Origin: Bacteroidales bacterium | GTDB lineage: Bacteria > Bacteroidota > Bacteroidia > Bacteroidales > UBA932 | Direction: 5' to 3' | Assembly: GCA_017471025.1 (NCBI GenBank) | Contig: JAFUWX010000072.1 | Coordinates: 1-53,535 of the forward strand | Length of the DNA stretch: 53,535 nt | In this document: piece by piece, positions 7,790 through 16,233 of the stretch | How positions within the stretch are numbered: position 1 is the first letter of the stretch | Layout of the letters: every line of letters begins with the position of its first letter | Program-made: the position numbers and the translations under genes | Notes under the pieces: generated by a model | The model's database searches: none | The model's input: the letters and a program-made list of their open reading frames with translations, nothing else | What the model was told of the DNA's origin: nothing

Positions 7790-8968
7790 TCAAGGGATTA
7801 CGTTTATCGATAACAGATAGCCATGGATGGTGATGGCGAGCCGGCGGCCGTCTTGCAGGAGATAGGGATACATCTTGTCGTCAGCCGGGGTCACGGCCGC
7901 ATAGGTGTGACCGTCTTTGAAACTGCCGCAGGCGGGATAGCGGAGCCGGTCGCCCGGCATCTGCAAGGGCTGGAAGCGCGCCGGCCCCACGACGCCGCGG
8001 AGGGTATCCGGCGCGAAAAGCAGGATTTCCCCCGCCGACACATAGAAGGGTTCGGAAGCCGGTGCGGAAAAGCGCCAGAAAGGGCCGGCTGTCCAGAAAT
8101 AAGCCCACATCTCACCCGTGGGCGAAAGCAGCGTCACGCGTATGCCTTCCTTCCCCAAGATCGAGACCCGGCAGATGCGGTCACCGTCCTGGCAACGCAT
8201 CTGTTTGACGATCCCGCCGCCCCGGAACAGATACAGCCGGTCTTCGAGAAGCAGGGCCAGGGTCATTACCCCACCGGCTATGCGCGCATCCAGCACCTGG
8301 CACGGTGCGACCGGAAGCGGGACCTGCTCCGCCAGGGTATTCCGCACCAGGTACAGATTCCCGTCGCTGGAGGTATAGAAAAAACACAGGTCGCCCTGAT
8401 CCCGGTACAAGGCACAGGCCTGCGGGAGGTCGCCATCCCCGAGTACGGTCCCGGAGGCACGGGAAAAGCACTCCAGCCCATTGCGCCGCAGGGTGAATCC
8501 GCCTGAGACGGCCTGCCCCAGGGTATAGACCGTATCTTCATCCACCAGGACGCCCCGGAGAAACTCCTGACCGGGATAGCGGAAAAGCCGCCTGCCGTCC
8601 CGCCAGATTACGGTGGAATCCCCCGAGAAACTATCCTGGTACAGATGCGTACCGCAGAGACGGACCCGGTCCGGATCCGGGGACAGCCCGCCGGTCTGGG
8701 GGACGGTGAGGATCCGCCGCTGGCCCGCGAATACGGCCAGATTGCACAGCGCGGCGTCCGGGCTGATACGCCAATCATGCCCGGGCGGATATTCCACGGC
8801 TATGATATAGGGAAGGGTATCCCCGGGCGGGTGGACATACGGCCGGTCCTCCGCGACGCTTCTGGGGGAAGTCCGTACGCCCCAGGGTTGAACACTGTTG
8901 CGCGGCTGGGCGCCATGGCAGGCCGACAGCAGCAAAAGCAAGGTCATTTTCAGCACATCCGGTTTCAT
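7790..8968 (-). CDS. Lipoprotein of unknown function, probably beta-propeller-like
   Basis: About 392 residues. The ATG at 8968 gives MKPDVLKMTLLLLLSAC, a lipoprotein signal with lipobox LSAC. An upstream TTG at 8989 is less likely. The mature part is made of repeating short beta-strand blocks with recurring D-G/R turns (for example LRGVLVDEDTVYTLGQ, SDGNLYLVRN, LLEDRLYLFRGG), which suggests a blade-like repeat fold. This resembles Bacteroidales proteins with 6-bladed propellers (the NHL/BF3299-type lipoproteins), although I cannot align it. No catalytic motif is visible. It lies directly before the comM-like gene on the same strand. Confidence 0.6.
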   Translation of the reverse strand: MKPDVLKMTLLLLLSACHGAQPRNSVQPWGVRTSPRSVAEDRPYVHPPGDTLPYIIAVEYPPGHDWRISPDAALCNLAVFAGQRRILTVPQTGGLSPDPDRVRLCGTHLYQDSFSGDSTVIWRDGRRLFRYPGQEFLRGVLVDEDTVYTLGQAVSGGFTLRRNGLECFSRASGTVLGDGDLPQACALYRDQGDLCFFYTSSDGNLYLVRNTLAEQVPLPVAPCQVLDARIAGGVMTLALLLEDRLYLFRGGGIVKQMRCQDGDRICRVSILGKEGIRVTLLSPTGEMWAYFWTAGPFWRFSAPASEPFYVSAGEILLFAPDTLRGVVGPARFQPLQMPGDRLRYPACGSFKDGHTYAAVTPADDKMYPYLLQDGRRLAITIHGYLLSINVIP

Positions 8969-9008
8969 TTCCTCGACGGTTTTTGTCAAAGGAAATGAAA
9001 AAAGAGAA

Positions 9009-9046
9009 AGCCCCGAAATCTTTTACCGCAGATTCGGGACTTTCAC
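9009..9046 (-). terminator. Intrinsic terminator after the sigma/barrel operon
   Basis: The minus strand reads AAAGTCCCGAATCT, loop, AGATTTCGGGGCTTT, followed by a T-rich run (TCTCTTTTTT). The stem is about 14 bp with small imperfections. It lies about 90 bases past the stop of the barrel gene. Confidence 0.7.
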
Positions 9047-9049
9047 CAC

Positions 9050-9098
9050 ATTTTTACGATTCTTATCCTTTTGACAGGATCCTTATCGTAAAAAAAAG
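9050..9098. repeat. Imperfect palindrome with 18-bp repeat, copy 2
   Basis: TTTTTACGAT at 9051-9060 is complementary to ATCGTAAAAA near 9086-9095, with an inner ATCC/GGAT pair, so a hairpin of about 45 bases can form. The first 18 bases (9050-9067) are identical to 213-230. It could be a second terminator for the operon upstream or a small dispersed element. Confidence 0.45.
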
Positions 9099-9135
9099 AT
9101 TAGCTTAGTTTTGAAACATATTGATTGAGAATAGT

Positions 9136-10428
9136 TTACAGATTAAATCGGACACCCGCCTCGAACCCCATCATAAGCGGCTGCTGCGTGCGGATACTGA
9201 CCGGCTGGCTGCAATCGAAATAATACCGGAGCGACGGATCGATATAAATGCCCAGCCAAGGGGTGACATTGAACTGCACGCCCAGACCGACCGCCACGGA
9301 AAGTTGCACGCCGGAGATGGACTGACTGTAATTGAGCAGTTCATGGGTCGTCGCCAGGCGGTAGCGGCTGATGATCCCTTTCTCCGCGGCGCCGCCCACA
9401 TAGGCATACAGGGACGTCCGGGGATTGTACAGGATATTGAAATAGGCATTCAGCGGAATTCCGATATAATGGAGGGTATTGTGAATGTCGGAACTTTCCG
9501 TCCGGACGATCTTGTCGCCTTCCACTTCATAATAGTTGCCCGTAAAGGTCCTTTCCAGCATGGACCAGTTCACACCGGTCCCCAGGGACCAGCGGCGGTT
9601 GAAGTGGTAGCGGACATTCAGGCCCAGGGTCACCGGCACGGCATAGGTGGAATTCTGGCTGGTCTGGTCGATGCGGGTCTGCTTCGGAGCCGTGGAGGCG
9701 GCCCGGCGCACATCGAATCCGCCCGAGGCCTTGGGATTGCCGTTGGACATCATCTCACCGCCGGCGGAAATGTCGAATCCCGCTTCCGACACCTGGCTGT
9801 CTTCCCATTCCATCTGCGCGAAAGGATCGACCTCATCGTCAGGGGCCGATGCGGTACGCTCGTCGGGGGAAGGAAGGATTTCCTCGGCCGGGACCGTAGC
9901 CACCGGCTCTTCAGGGGAAGCCTCGGCAGGGACCGTGGAGACGGGCGCTTCATCGGAAGACGTAGCGGCCTCCGTCATCGCTTTTTCAGGGGCGGAAGTT
10001 TCTTGTTCAGAAGCGGTTACACGCTGGGATACAGGGCGCTGGACGGATGCGGCCATCCGGGAAACATCCTGCGGAATGATGTCCTGGGACATGGGGTTGT
10101 CCGTGGTTTCCGTCAGGCCGGACACGGCCTCGGGCTCGGCGGTCTGGATATCCTCGACCACCCCTTCCGGCTCGGATACCACCGCGATACGGTTGTCCTG
10201 GTCGGCGGGCGCCGCCAGACGGATTCCGGTCACGACAAGGGCTGCCACCGCGGCTGCGGCGGCAACAGACACGGCAGCACGGCGCCACCAGAGGACGACC
10301 GGTTTCTGCCGGCGGTCCAGCTCCTGGACACAACGCTCCCACACGCGGGAGGGGACTTCCTCCTGCGCGTTATCCATCATAGACCTCACGAAGAGGTCGA
10401 ATTCTTGCTCCGTTTGCTGCATCTTCAT
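9136..10428 (-). CDS. Membrane-anchored protein with C-terminal outer-membrane beta-barrel, partner of the ECF sigma factor
   Basis: A 430-residue protein with a two-membrane layout. Residues 1-48 are soluble and charged, like the cytoplasmic part of an anti-sigma factor. Residues about 49-70 (WRRAAVSVAAAAAVAALVVTG) form one transmembrane helix with arginines on the inner side. Residues about 75-270 are a low-complexity Pro/Glu/Ala/Ser linker. Residues about 275-430 are an OmpA/PorT-like eight-strand barrel with alternating aromatic strands (VTLGLNVRYHFNRRWSLGTG ... PLMMGFEAGVRFNL). It overlaps the sigma factor gene by four bases (ATGA). It might act as an anti-sigma factor coupled to an envelope sensor. 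The topology is inferred. A terminator lies downstream. Confidence 0.7.
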   Translation of the reverse strand: MKMQQTEQEFDLFVRSMMDNAQEEVPSRVWERCVQELDRRQKPVVLWWRRAAVSVAAAAAVAALVVTGIRLAAPADQDNRIAVVSEPEGVVEDIQTAEPEAVSGLTETTDNPMSQDIIPQDVSRMAASVQRPVSQRVTASEQETSAPEKAMTEAATSSDEAPVSTVPAEASPEEPVATVPAEEILPSPDERTASAPDDEVDPFAQMEWEDSQVSEAGFDISAGGEMMSNGNPKASGGFDVRRAASTAPKQTRIDQTSQNSTYAVPVTLGLNVRYHFNRRWSLGTGVNWSMLERTFTGNYYEVEGDKIVRTESSDIHNTLHYIGIPLNAYFNILYNPRTSLYAYVGGAAEKGIISRYRLATTHELLNYSQSISGVQLSVAVGLGVQFNVTPWLGIYIDPSLRYYFDCSQPVSIRTQQPLMMGFEAGVRFNL

Positions 10429-11027
10429 AAATTCCTGATCTTTTCCTGCAACATCGCCCGGGCCCGGTTCAACTGCGAACGCGAAGTGGCCTCGGAGATG
10501 CCCAGCGCATCGGCGATTTCCTTATGGGAATACCCTTCAATGACAAACATGTTGAACACCGTCCGGTATCCGGCGGGAAGGCCTCCGATGAGCTGCATCA
10601 GCTCTTTGTACCCGATCTCCTGAATCTGGCTGCCGCTTCCGGTACCCACATTCCAGGCTGTCTGAAGATCGTCGCTCAACTTCAGGGCGTCGGTCTTCCT
10701 CAGGGACATCAGCGCAGTGTTGATAAAGATCTTTCGGGCCCAGCCTTCGAAAGACCCTTCGCCCGTGTAGCGGTCCAATTTCGTAAAGACCGTCACGAAG
10801 CCGTCTTGCAGGATATCTTCCGCCAGGTCCCGCTGTCCCATATAACGCAGGCACACCGCGAACATTTTCGGCGCCAATGCATCATAGAGACGTTTCTGGG
10901 CGGCCCGGTCACCTTTCCTGCAGGCTTCGATGGTCTTCTGGTCCACGCTCTGCTCCAAGGGCTTGGGTTCTTTCTGTTCTGTTTCCCGGGAATTAAGATG
11001 CATTTTGCCTGGGGAATGTTGCATCAT
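10425..11027 (-). CDS. ECF-type RNA polymerase sigma factor
   Basis: A 200-residue sigma-70 family protein of the ECF class. Region 2 spans about residues 36-110 (RLYDALAPKMFAVCLRYMG, DLAEDILQDGFVTVFTKLD, FEGWARKIFINTALMSLRK). Region 4 spans about 145-195, with the helix-turn-helix YSHKEIADALGISEATSRSQ and the closing LNRARAMLQEKI. It directs polymerase to a stress or envelope regulon, not identifiable from here. ATGs at 11027 and 11024 are adjacent; an ATG at 11003 would still leave both domains whole. It is translationally coupled by an ATGA overlap to the barrel protein, so that protein is the natural candidate for its regulator. Confidence 0.9.
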   Translation of the reverse strand: MMQHSPGKMHLNSRETEQKEPKPLEQSVDQKTIEACRKGDRAAQKRLYDALAPKMFAVCLRYMGQRDLAEDILQDGFVTVFTKLDRYTGEGSFEGWARKIFINTALMSLRKTDALKLSDDLQTAWNVGTGSGSQIQEIGYKELMQLIGGLPAGYRTVFNMFVIEGYSHKEIADALGISEATSRSQLNRARAMLQEKIRNL

Positions 11028-11112
11028 GCCATCCTTTTTTCTCGGTTTCGGAAGCGGTTCCTTCCTCCGGCATCTTTCATCGGGCGGAAGGAAACAGCCT
11101 CATAAATTTCCT

Positions 11113-11120
11113 CAAATTTA
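11113..11120 (-). promoter_or_regulatory. Promoter -7 element (TAAATTTG) of the sigma factor operon
   Basis: Minus-strand TAAATTTG matches TAnnTTTG, 85 bases before the sigma factor start. It is divergent from the TPR-gene promoter 40 bases away. Confidence 0.45.
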
Positions 11121-11152
11121 AGAAAAACGAGGCAAATCTCCATATTTTGTAC

Positions 11153-11160
11153 TATTTTTG
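11153..11160 (+). promoter_or_regulatory. Promoter -7 element (TATTTTTG) of the TPR-EnvC operon
   Basis: TATTTTTG matches TAnnTTTG and ends only 7 bases before the ATG at 11168 (16 before the ATG at 11177), so the transcript would have almost no leader. Confidence 0.5.
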
Positions 11161-11167
11161 TATTGCT

Positions 11168-12826
11168 ATGGCCGTGATGAAAAAAATGATTTTGTTATTT
11201 CTCGCACTGCTGGGGGCCGGAACGCTGGTCTTCGGTCAGAACGGCAGCCTGGTCGATGTGGCCCAGGCCTATGCGGACGGCAAATACCAGGAGGCCTGGA
11301 AGAAGGCCTCCGCGATTTCACGGGCCGACCCGGACAACGCCGCCGCCTGGTACTATGGCGGAATATCCCTGTTCGCCCTGGAACGGAGCGGAAGCGTCCC
11401 TGAGGGGGATGCCGCCCAATATTTCCAGAAAGCCATCGCCCTGGACTCGACGAACTATTGGTACCGGGACCGGCTCGCCACGGTCTGGATGCTGCGCGGG
11501 GAAAAGGAGCTGGCCACGGCCGAATACGAACATATCCTCCGGGATTTTCCCAAACGCACCGACGCCTATTACCAGCTGGTCAACCTCTATATCCAGGACA
11601 ACGATGCCCCGAAGGCCTTGAAAATGATCGATGAAATCGAGCTGATCCAAGGCAAGAGCGACCCCACGGTCATGACCCGCTACCGGATCCTCCTGGCGCA
11701 GAAAAAACAGGAAGAGGCCTTGGCCGTCCTGCAGGAATACAGTGAAGAATATGCCTCGCCGCAGGTGCTTTCCATGCTCGGAGACCACCAGATGGGCATG
11801 TTCAGCGATTCCCTGGCGCTGGACTATTACAACCAGGCGCTCGCCCTGGACAAGGACTTCGCACCGGCGCTGCTGGGCAAGGCGGAGACCTACCGGATGA
11901 CCCGGCATTTCCCGGAGTTCTTCAGCACGCTGCAGCAACTGATGGATAACGCCGAGGCATCCGCTCCGGCCAAAGCTGACTACCTGATGCAGGTACTCCA
12001 GCACAGCGACCCGCGTTTCCTGCAGACCTGGACCCCGCAGCTGGACAGCACCTGGAACACCGCCGTTTCCCGCCATCCGGCCGACTCGTCCGTCGTCATG
12101 GGAGCAGGGGTCTGGTACTATCGTTCCGGCAGGCCCGAGCAGGCGCTGGACCTCTTCGGACGCTATGCCCAGGCACATCCGGACCAGTTCGGCGCCCGCG
12201 TCACCTGGTTGCAGATGCTTTCCGAGCTGAACCGTGACGAGCAGGTGCTGGCCGAGACGGAAAAGGCCCTGGCCGATTTCCCGGACAAGGTGGCCCTGCT
12301 GGAATTTTCCGGAGCCGCCCTGTACCGGCGCAAGGATTACCCGGGCGTCATCGCCAATTGCGAGCGCATGATCGCCCTGGCGCCGAAAGACAGCGCGGTC
12401 TGCCTGAACGCCTATGCCCTGATGGGCGATATGTACTACCAGACGGGCGAAAAGGAGAAATGCTTCAAGACCTATAAGAAGGCGCTGAAAATCAACGATT
12501 CCTTCGCACCCGTGCTGAACAACTATGCCTGGTACCTGTCCAAGGAAGGGCGCACGCTGGGGCATGCCTGCAAAATGGCCCGCAAAGCCGTAGCGCAGGA
12601 GCCGGACAATGCCACCTATCTGGATACGCTGGGCTGGATCCTGCACCTCCAGGGCAAGGACGAAGAGGCCAAACCGATCTTCAAACACGCAATGCTCTAC
12701 GGCGGGAAGGAAAGCGCCGTCACGCTGATGCATTATGCCCGCGTCCTGGAAAAACTCGGGGAGACCGACCTGGCCAAGGTCTATCGCCGCCAGGCTGAAA
12801 GCAAATCTGAACAAGGGGAAGAATGA
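11168..12826 (+). CDS. Exported tetratricopeptide repeat (TPR) protein
   Basis: About 552 residues. A signal peptide (MKKMILLFLALLGAGTLVFG then QNG) is followed by a run of TPR-type helix pairs through the whole protein. Recognisable repeats include AAWYYGGISLFALE, AQYFQKAIALDSTNYWYRDR, LALDYYNQALALDKDFAPAL, DMYYQTGEKEKCFKTYKKAL and PDNATYLDTLGWILHLQGK. TPR proteins are protein-protein scaffolds. With an EnvC-like protein encoded directly downstream (ATGA overlap), a role in envelope or cell-wall assembly is a fair guess. Starts at 11168 and 11177 are both possible; the second gives a tighter signal peptide. No enzymatic motif is seen. Confidence 0.85.
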   Translation: MAVMKKMILLFLALLGAGTLVFGQNGSLVDVAQAYADGKYQEAWKKASAISRADPDNAAAWYYGGISLFALERSGSVPEGDAAQYFQKAIALDSTNYWYRDRLATVWMLRGEKELATAEYEHILRDFPKRTDAYYQLVNLYIQDNDAPKALKMIDEIELIQGKSDPTVMTRYRILLAQKKQEEALAVLQEYSEEYASPQVLSMLGDHQMGMFSDSLALDYYNQALALDKDFAPALLGKAETYRMTRHFPEFFSTLQQLMDNAEASAPAKADYLMQVLQHSDPRFLQTWTPQLDSTWNTAVSRHPADSSVVMGAGVWYYRSGRPEQALDLFGRYAQAHPDQFGARVTWLQMLSELNRDEQVLAETEKALADFPDKVALLEFSGAALYRRKDYPGVIANCERMIALAPKDSAVCLNAYALMGDMYYQTGEKEKCFKTYKKALKINDSFAPVLNNYAWYLSKEGRTLGHACKMARKAVAQEPDNATYLDTLGWILHLQGKDEEAKPIFKHAMLYGGKESAVTLMHYARVLEKLGETDLAKVYRRQAESKSEQGEE

Positions 12827-14001
12827 CATCCATCCGGCGCATATTCCTCGTGCTGACGCTGGCCCTGACGACCTGCGCCGGCGCGGTCTATGCCCAGAAC
12901 ACCCGGTCCCAGGAGAACAAAAAGGCCCGGCTGGAAAAAGAAATCGCCCAGCTGGACAAGCAGTTGAAGGACGTCAAATCCAAGAGCAGCAGCGCCTTGT
13001 CTTCGCTGGGGCTGATCCAGAAAAAGGTGGAGAGCCGCCGGCAGCTGGTGGCGGAAAGCGACCGGGAGATCAAGCAGATCGCCGGCCAGATCACGGCCAA
13101 ACAGAAGGAAATCGACCGCATCCAGGACCGGCTGGACACCCTGACCACCTATTATTCCCGACTGGTGCAGAATGCCTACCGAAACCGGGATCCGAAGGTC
13201 TGGTACATGTATATCCTGGCCAGCGACGACCTCGGCCAAGCCTACCGGCGCATGGGCTATCTGCGGGGCCTGTCCTCCCAGATGAACGTCCAGGCGCGGA
13301 AAATCAGCGCCACGAAAGCCGAACTCGAAGCGGAGACCGCCAAGCTGAACACGGCCAAAGCGGAGGCCCAGCAACTGCGCAACGAGCGGGTCAAGGAGAT
13401 GAAGGCCCTGAAGAAGGACGAAACCGACGCCCAGAACCTGGTCAGTACCCTGAAAAAGCAGCAGAAGAAATACCAGCAGGAACTCAATGCGAAGAAGAAG
13501 CAGGTGGAAGCCCTCAACCGGGAAATCGAGCGCATCATCCGGGAATCTTCCCGCAAGGGCAAAGGCGGTGCGAAAAAGCCCGTGGACCTGACCCTCGACA
13601 AGGAATTCGCCAAGAACAAGGGCAAACTCCCCTGGCCGGCGGACGGTCCTGTGGTCGAGTCCTTCGGCCAGCACAACCACCCTGTTTTCAAGCAGGTCAA
13701 GCTGCCTTTCAACAACGGCATCACCCTGGCCGTCGATCCGGGAACCCGCGTAAAGGCCGTATTTGACGGCGTCGTGAAGCAGATCGTCGTGATGCCGGGG
13801 TACAACAAATGCGTCCTGGTCCAGCATGGCGGGTATTTCTCCTTCTACTGCAAGCTGGGCAGCGTCTCGGTCAAGACCGGGGACAAAGTCAAGACGGGAC
13901 AGGCCCTGGGCGTCGTCGATACCATCGGCGGGGAGACCCAGCTGCACTTCCAAATCTGGAAGGAAACGACGCCGCAGAACCCCGAAAACTGGCTGCGATA
14001 A
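12823..14001 (+). CDS. EnvC-like murein hydrolase activator with degenerate LytM domain
   Basis: A 392-residue exported protein: signal peptide to about residue 25 (...GAVYAQ), long coiled coil at about 27-250, and a C-terminal LytM/M23 domain at about 265-392. The zinc-binding residues of active M23 enzymes are largely lost. The usual HxxxD segment reads NNGITL, and HxH becomes YCKL, while VLVQHGG and LHFQIW remain. This is the pattern of EnvC, which does not cut peptidoglycan but switches on amidases at division sites. Its start overlaps the TPR gene stop by four bases, so the two are translationally coupled. It ends directly against the opposing lipoprotein gene with no spacer. Confidence 0.85.
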   Translation: MTSIRRIFLVLTLALTTCAGAVYAQNTRSQENKKARLEKEIAQLDKQLKDVKSKSSSALSSLGLIQKKVESRRQLVAESDREIKQIAGQITAKQKEIDRIQDRLDTLTTYYSRLVQNAYRNRDPKVWYMYILASDDLGQAYRRMGYLRGLSSQMNVQARKISATKAELEAETAKLNTAKAEAQQLRNERVKEMKALKKDETDAQNLVSTLKKQQKKYQQELNAKKKQVEALNREIERIIRESSRKGKGGAKKPVDLTLDKEFAKNKGKLPWPADGPVVESFGQHNHPVFKQVKLPFNNGITLAVDPGTRVKAVFDGVVKQIVVMPGYNKCVLVQHGGYFSFYCKLGSVSVKTGDKVKTGQALGVVDTIGGETQLHFQIWKETTPQNPENWLR

Positions 14002-15201
14002 TCAGCGCTCCACAATCTCAAAGGTCAATTCCACGTCACCGAAATGCCCGGTGTCGGAGCTGTATTTCTCAAAATACTTCGAAGACAGCTGCCCGCGCCA
14101 GATAATGTCGTCGCGCGAATTGAAAGGCAGCGAGATGTCGAAGCCGTAGGATTTGGACTTGATCTTCACCTCGGCGGAACATTTCCAGGACGTACGGGTC
14201 CCGCCGTCGTCCTCCGTCACCATGAAGGCACAGGTGCCGAGCTGGTCCGTCCACTGGGAAACCAGCACCGCGCCAAAGGGCTTCACCGTCCCGACCTCAC
14301 CCCGTTTGACCACCACCATGAAATCCGTCACGGAAGGATTGTACAGCAGGAGCTCCGCCTCGGTGCTGGAGACGAAATGCTCGACGCAGCCGCATCGGAT
14401 GACCACTTCACTGGCCCCCGAGAACCAGCTGTCAAAATTGCGAAGCGCTTTGAAATCCTTCAGTATCAAAGTTTTGAACGGCTGGTCATCCGCCTTGTTG
14501 ACAATCAGCGAGCCGCCGCCTTCGCCCCAATGCGGATCCAGCCGCCGGCGCATTTCCAGGGTAGGATACAGGCTGTCGTCGTTGCGGTTGACCACCCACA
14601 CCGGGGCCTCCATCGCCAGCGCCTCATCGACAATCAGTTCCTCCACCGTGCGGCTTCCGTCCACGCCTTCCACGAGGCGGTAGCCCACATTGCGAGAAGC
14701 CCCGTCCAGCGGATCGAAGGTAATCACCGGCCAGGAAGTCCCGTCCCACTGCTCGGAATAGGGCCAATAGATCTGGATATCAGAAGCTTGCAGCGCTGCC
14801 AGATAAGCCTCGGGAGAAATATCCCCGGCCTTGGTGGCCCGCAGGCGCACCTGCTCCGCGATCAGGTCCTTCAGTGGCCGCTCATAGTGCTTGGGGGCTT
14901 TCGTATAAATGCCGGCCGCCTTGGCCTGCGAATCCCCCACCCCGGCACCCGGGTCCGAAAACAGATCCCGCATCGTGTATTCTTCGTCATAACCATTGCC
15001 GCTGGAAGCATCCACGGCATCGTGGACTTCCTCCATCTGCTGCGCACCGATCGGGATTTCCGACAGGATTCGCGCGATATCCTCCAAGGCGATCTCCGGC
15101 ACTTCCGCCTGCTGCGGGAAGTCTCCGGAATGGTCCACCCTCTCACATCCGGCCGCCACCGGCACCACCAGCAGCAGGGCCCATAAAAATCTCGTTCTCA
15201 T
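14002..15201 (-). CDS. Lipoprotein of unknown function
   Basis: About 399 residues from the ATG at 15201 (MRTRFLWALLLVVPVAAGC), which has lipobox VAAGC; the TTG at 15210 is less likely. After a flexible acidic segment (about 20-100) there is a globular part with no motif I recognise, including WPYSEQWDGTSWPVITFDPL, VNRNDDSLYPTLEMRRR and a paired cysteine motif IRCGC. The C-terminal part is beta-rich (VVVKRGEVGTVKPFG ... DVELTFEIVER). It may be a Bacteroidales surface or periplasmic lipoprotein of a family without assigned function. It stands alone between two opposing or terminated units. Confidence 0.6.
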   Translation of the reverse strand: MRTRFLWALLLVVPVAAGCERVDHSGDFPQQAEVPEIALEDIARILSEIPIGAQQMEEVHDAVDASSGNGYDEEYTMRDLFSDPGAGVGDSQAKAAGIYTKAPKHYERPLKDLIAEQVRLRATKAGDISPEAYLAALQASDIQIYWPYSEQWDGTSWPVITFDPLDGASRNVGYRLVEGVDGSRTVEELIVDEALAMEAPVWVVNRNDDSLYPTLEMRRRLDPHWGEGGGSLIVNKADDQPFKTLILKDFKALRNFDSWFSGASEVVIRCGCVEHFVSSTEAELLLYNPSVTDFMVVVKRGEVGTVKPFGAVLVSQWTDQLGTCAFMVTEDDGGTRTSWKCSAEVKIKSKSYGFDISLPFNSRDDIIWRGQLSSKYFEKYSSDTGHFGDVELTFEIVER

Positions 15202-15233
15202 ACAGCTCAAACTTTCTGCAAAGAGACGAAATC

Positions 15234-15264
15234 TTATCCGTTTTCAAAAATTGAACACGGATAA
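15234..15264. repeat. Inverted repeat upstream of the lipoprotein gene
   Basis: TTATCCGT at 15234-15241 is repeated inverted as ACGGATAA at 15257-15264 with a 15-base AT-rich spacer. It lies 33-63 bases before the lipoprotein start, a place where an operator or leader hairpin would fit. Confidence 0.35.
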
Positions 15265-15270
15265 AAGAAA

Positions 15271-15302
15271 AATCGGCCCCACAACGACCTGTAGGACCGA
15301 TT
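15271..15302 (-). terminator. Intrinsic terminator after ddl-prmC
   Basis: Minus strand: AATCGGTCC, a 14-base loop, GGGCCGATT, followed by TTTTC. The stem has one imperfect pair. It lies 35 bases past the prmC stop. Confidence 0.65.
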
Positions 15303-15336
15303 CTTTTCGACTTCCAAAAAATTCTGCGCACCCGGA

Positions 15337-16233
15337 TCAGCGGCGGTAGGTCACGAAACGGGGCTTTTCAGCCAGGTCACGGCGCACTTCCACGCCGGAG
15401 AAGCCCGCGCGGCGCATCACCTGAGCCGTCTGCGGACCGAAAGACTCGTTGATCTCCACCATGCCCCCGCCTTCCTGCGTCAGGAAACGGTCGCTCCAGC
15501 GGGCGATGGCCCGGTAGAAACGCAGCGGATCGTCGTCGGGGACGAACAGGGCCAGGGCCGGCTCATAATCCAGGACATTGCGGCGCATCTCAGACCGTTC
15601 GCTCTCGCAGATATAGGGCGGATTGGCCAGCAGCAGGTCGAAGGGCCCATAGGCGAAATCCTGCTCCGCATCCAGGACATCGGCCTGGACAAACACCGGG
15701 GCCTGGGCGCCTTTTTCCTTCAGCATGGCCTTGAAATCCTGGCTGCGGGCGACGGCCAGGGCTCCCTCGGAAATGTCCACGCCGACCACTTTGACGCCAG
15801 GCACGGACAGGGCCAGCGTCCAGGCGATGCATCCCGAACCCGTACACAGGTCCAGAATCCGGACCGGCTCCGCCGTCTTGCCATAGGCCTTGCGCATCCG
15901 CTGGATGCGTGAGGCTACATTGACGGCCTCGCGGCACAGCAGTTCGGTCTCGGGACGCGGAATCAGCACGTCAGGCGTAACGCGGAAGGTCAGCGCGCCG
16001 AAGGTACAGCGCCCCAGCACGTACTGGATCGGCTCGCCGGCCGAAAGGCGCTCCATGGCCTTGTCAAACGCGGAAGTATCCTTCACGCCATAACCCGGGT
16101 CCACGATGGAGGTATAGCTGTTGGTCCCGAAGAGGGCTTCGCAGAGCATCAGGACGATGCTGCGGGCTTCCTGCGCCGGGTACAAGGCCGCCAGGGCAGC
16201 GACAGCCTGTTTCTGTAAATCCGCCAGCAGCAT
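15337..16233 (-). CDS. prmC: Peptide chain release factor N5-glutamine methyltransferase
   Basis: A 298-residue SAM-dependent methyltransferase that methylates the GGQ glutamine of release factors RF1/RF2. An N-terminal helical domain (1-75) contains the usual PIQYVLGRCTF segment; motif I ILDLCTGSGCIAWTLA and the catalytic NPPY in LLANPPYICESE are intact. The fold and length are normal for PrmC. Its start shares one base with the ddl stop (TGATG), so the two genes are translationally coupled. A terminator at 15271-15302 closes the unit. Confidence 0.95.
   Translation of the reverse strand: MLLADLQKQAVAALAALYPAQEARSIVLMLCEALFGTNSYTSIVDPGYGVKDTSAFDKAMERLSAGEPIQYVLGRCTFGALTFRVTPDVLIPRPETELLCREAVNVASRIQRMRKAYGKTAEPVRILDLCTGSGCIAWTLALSVPGVKVVGVDISEGALAVARSQDFKAMLKEKGAQAPVFVQADVLDAEQDFAYGPFDLLLANPPYICESERSEMRRNVLDYEPALALFVPDDDPLRFYRAIARWSDRFLTQEGGGMVEINESFGPQTAQVMRRAGFSGVEVRRDLAEKPRFVTYRR

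Noticed and set aside
9121-10623. 500-codon open frame opposite the barrel protein gene
   Set aside because: The opposite strand encodes a protein with clear membrane and barrel pattern coupled to a sigma factor; this frame is rich in His/Gly/Arg, typical of shadow translation.
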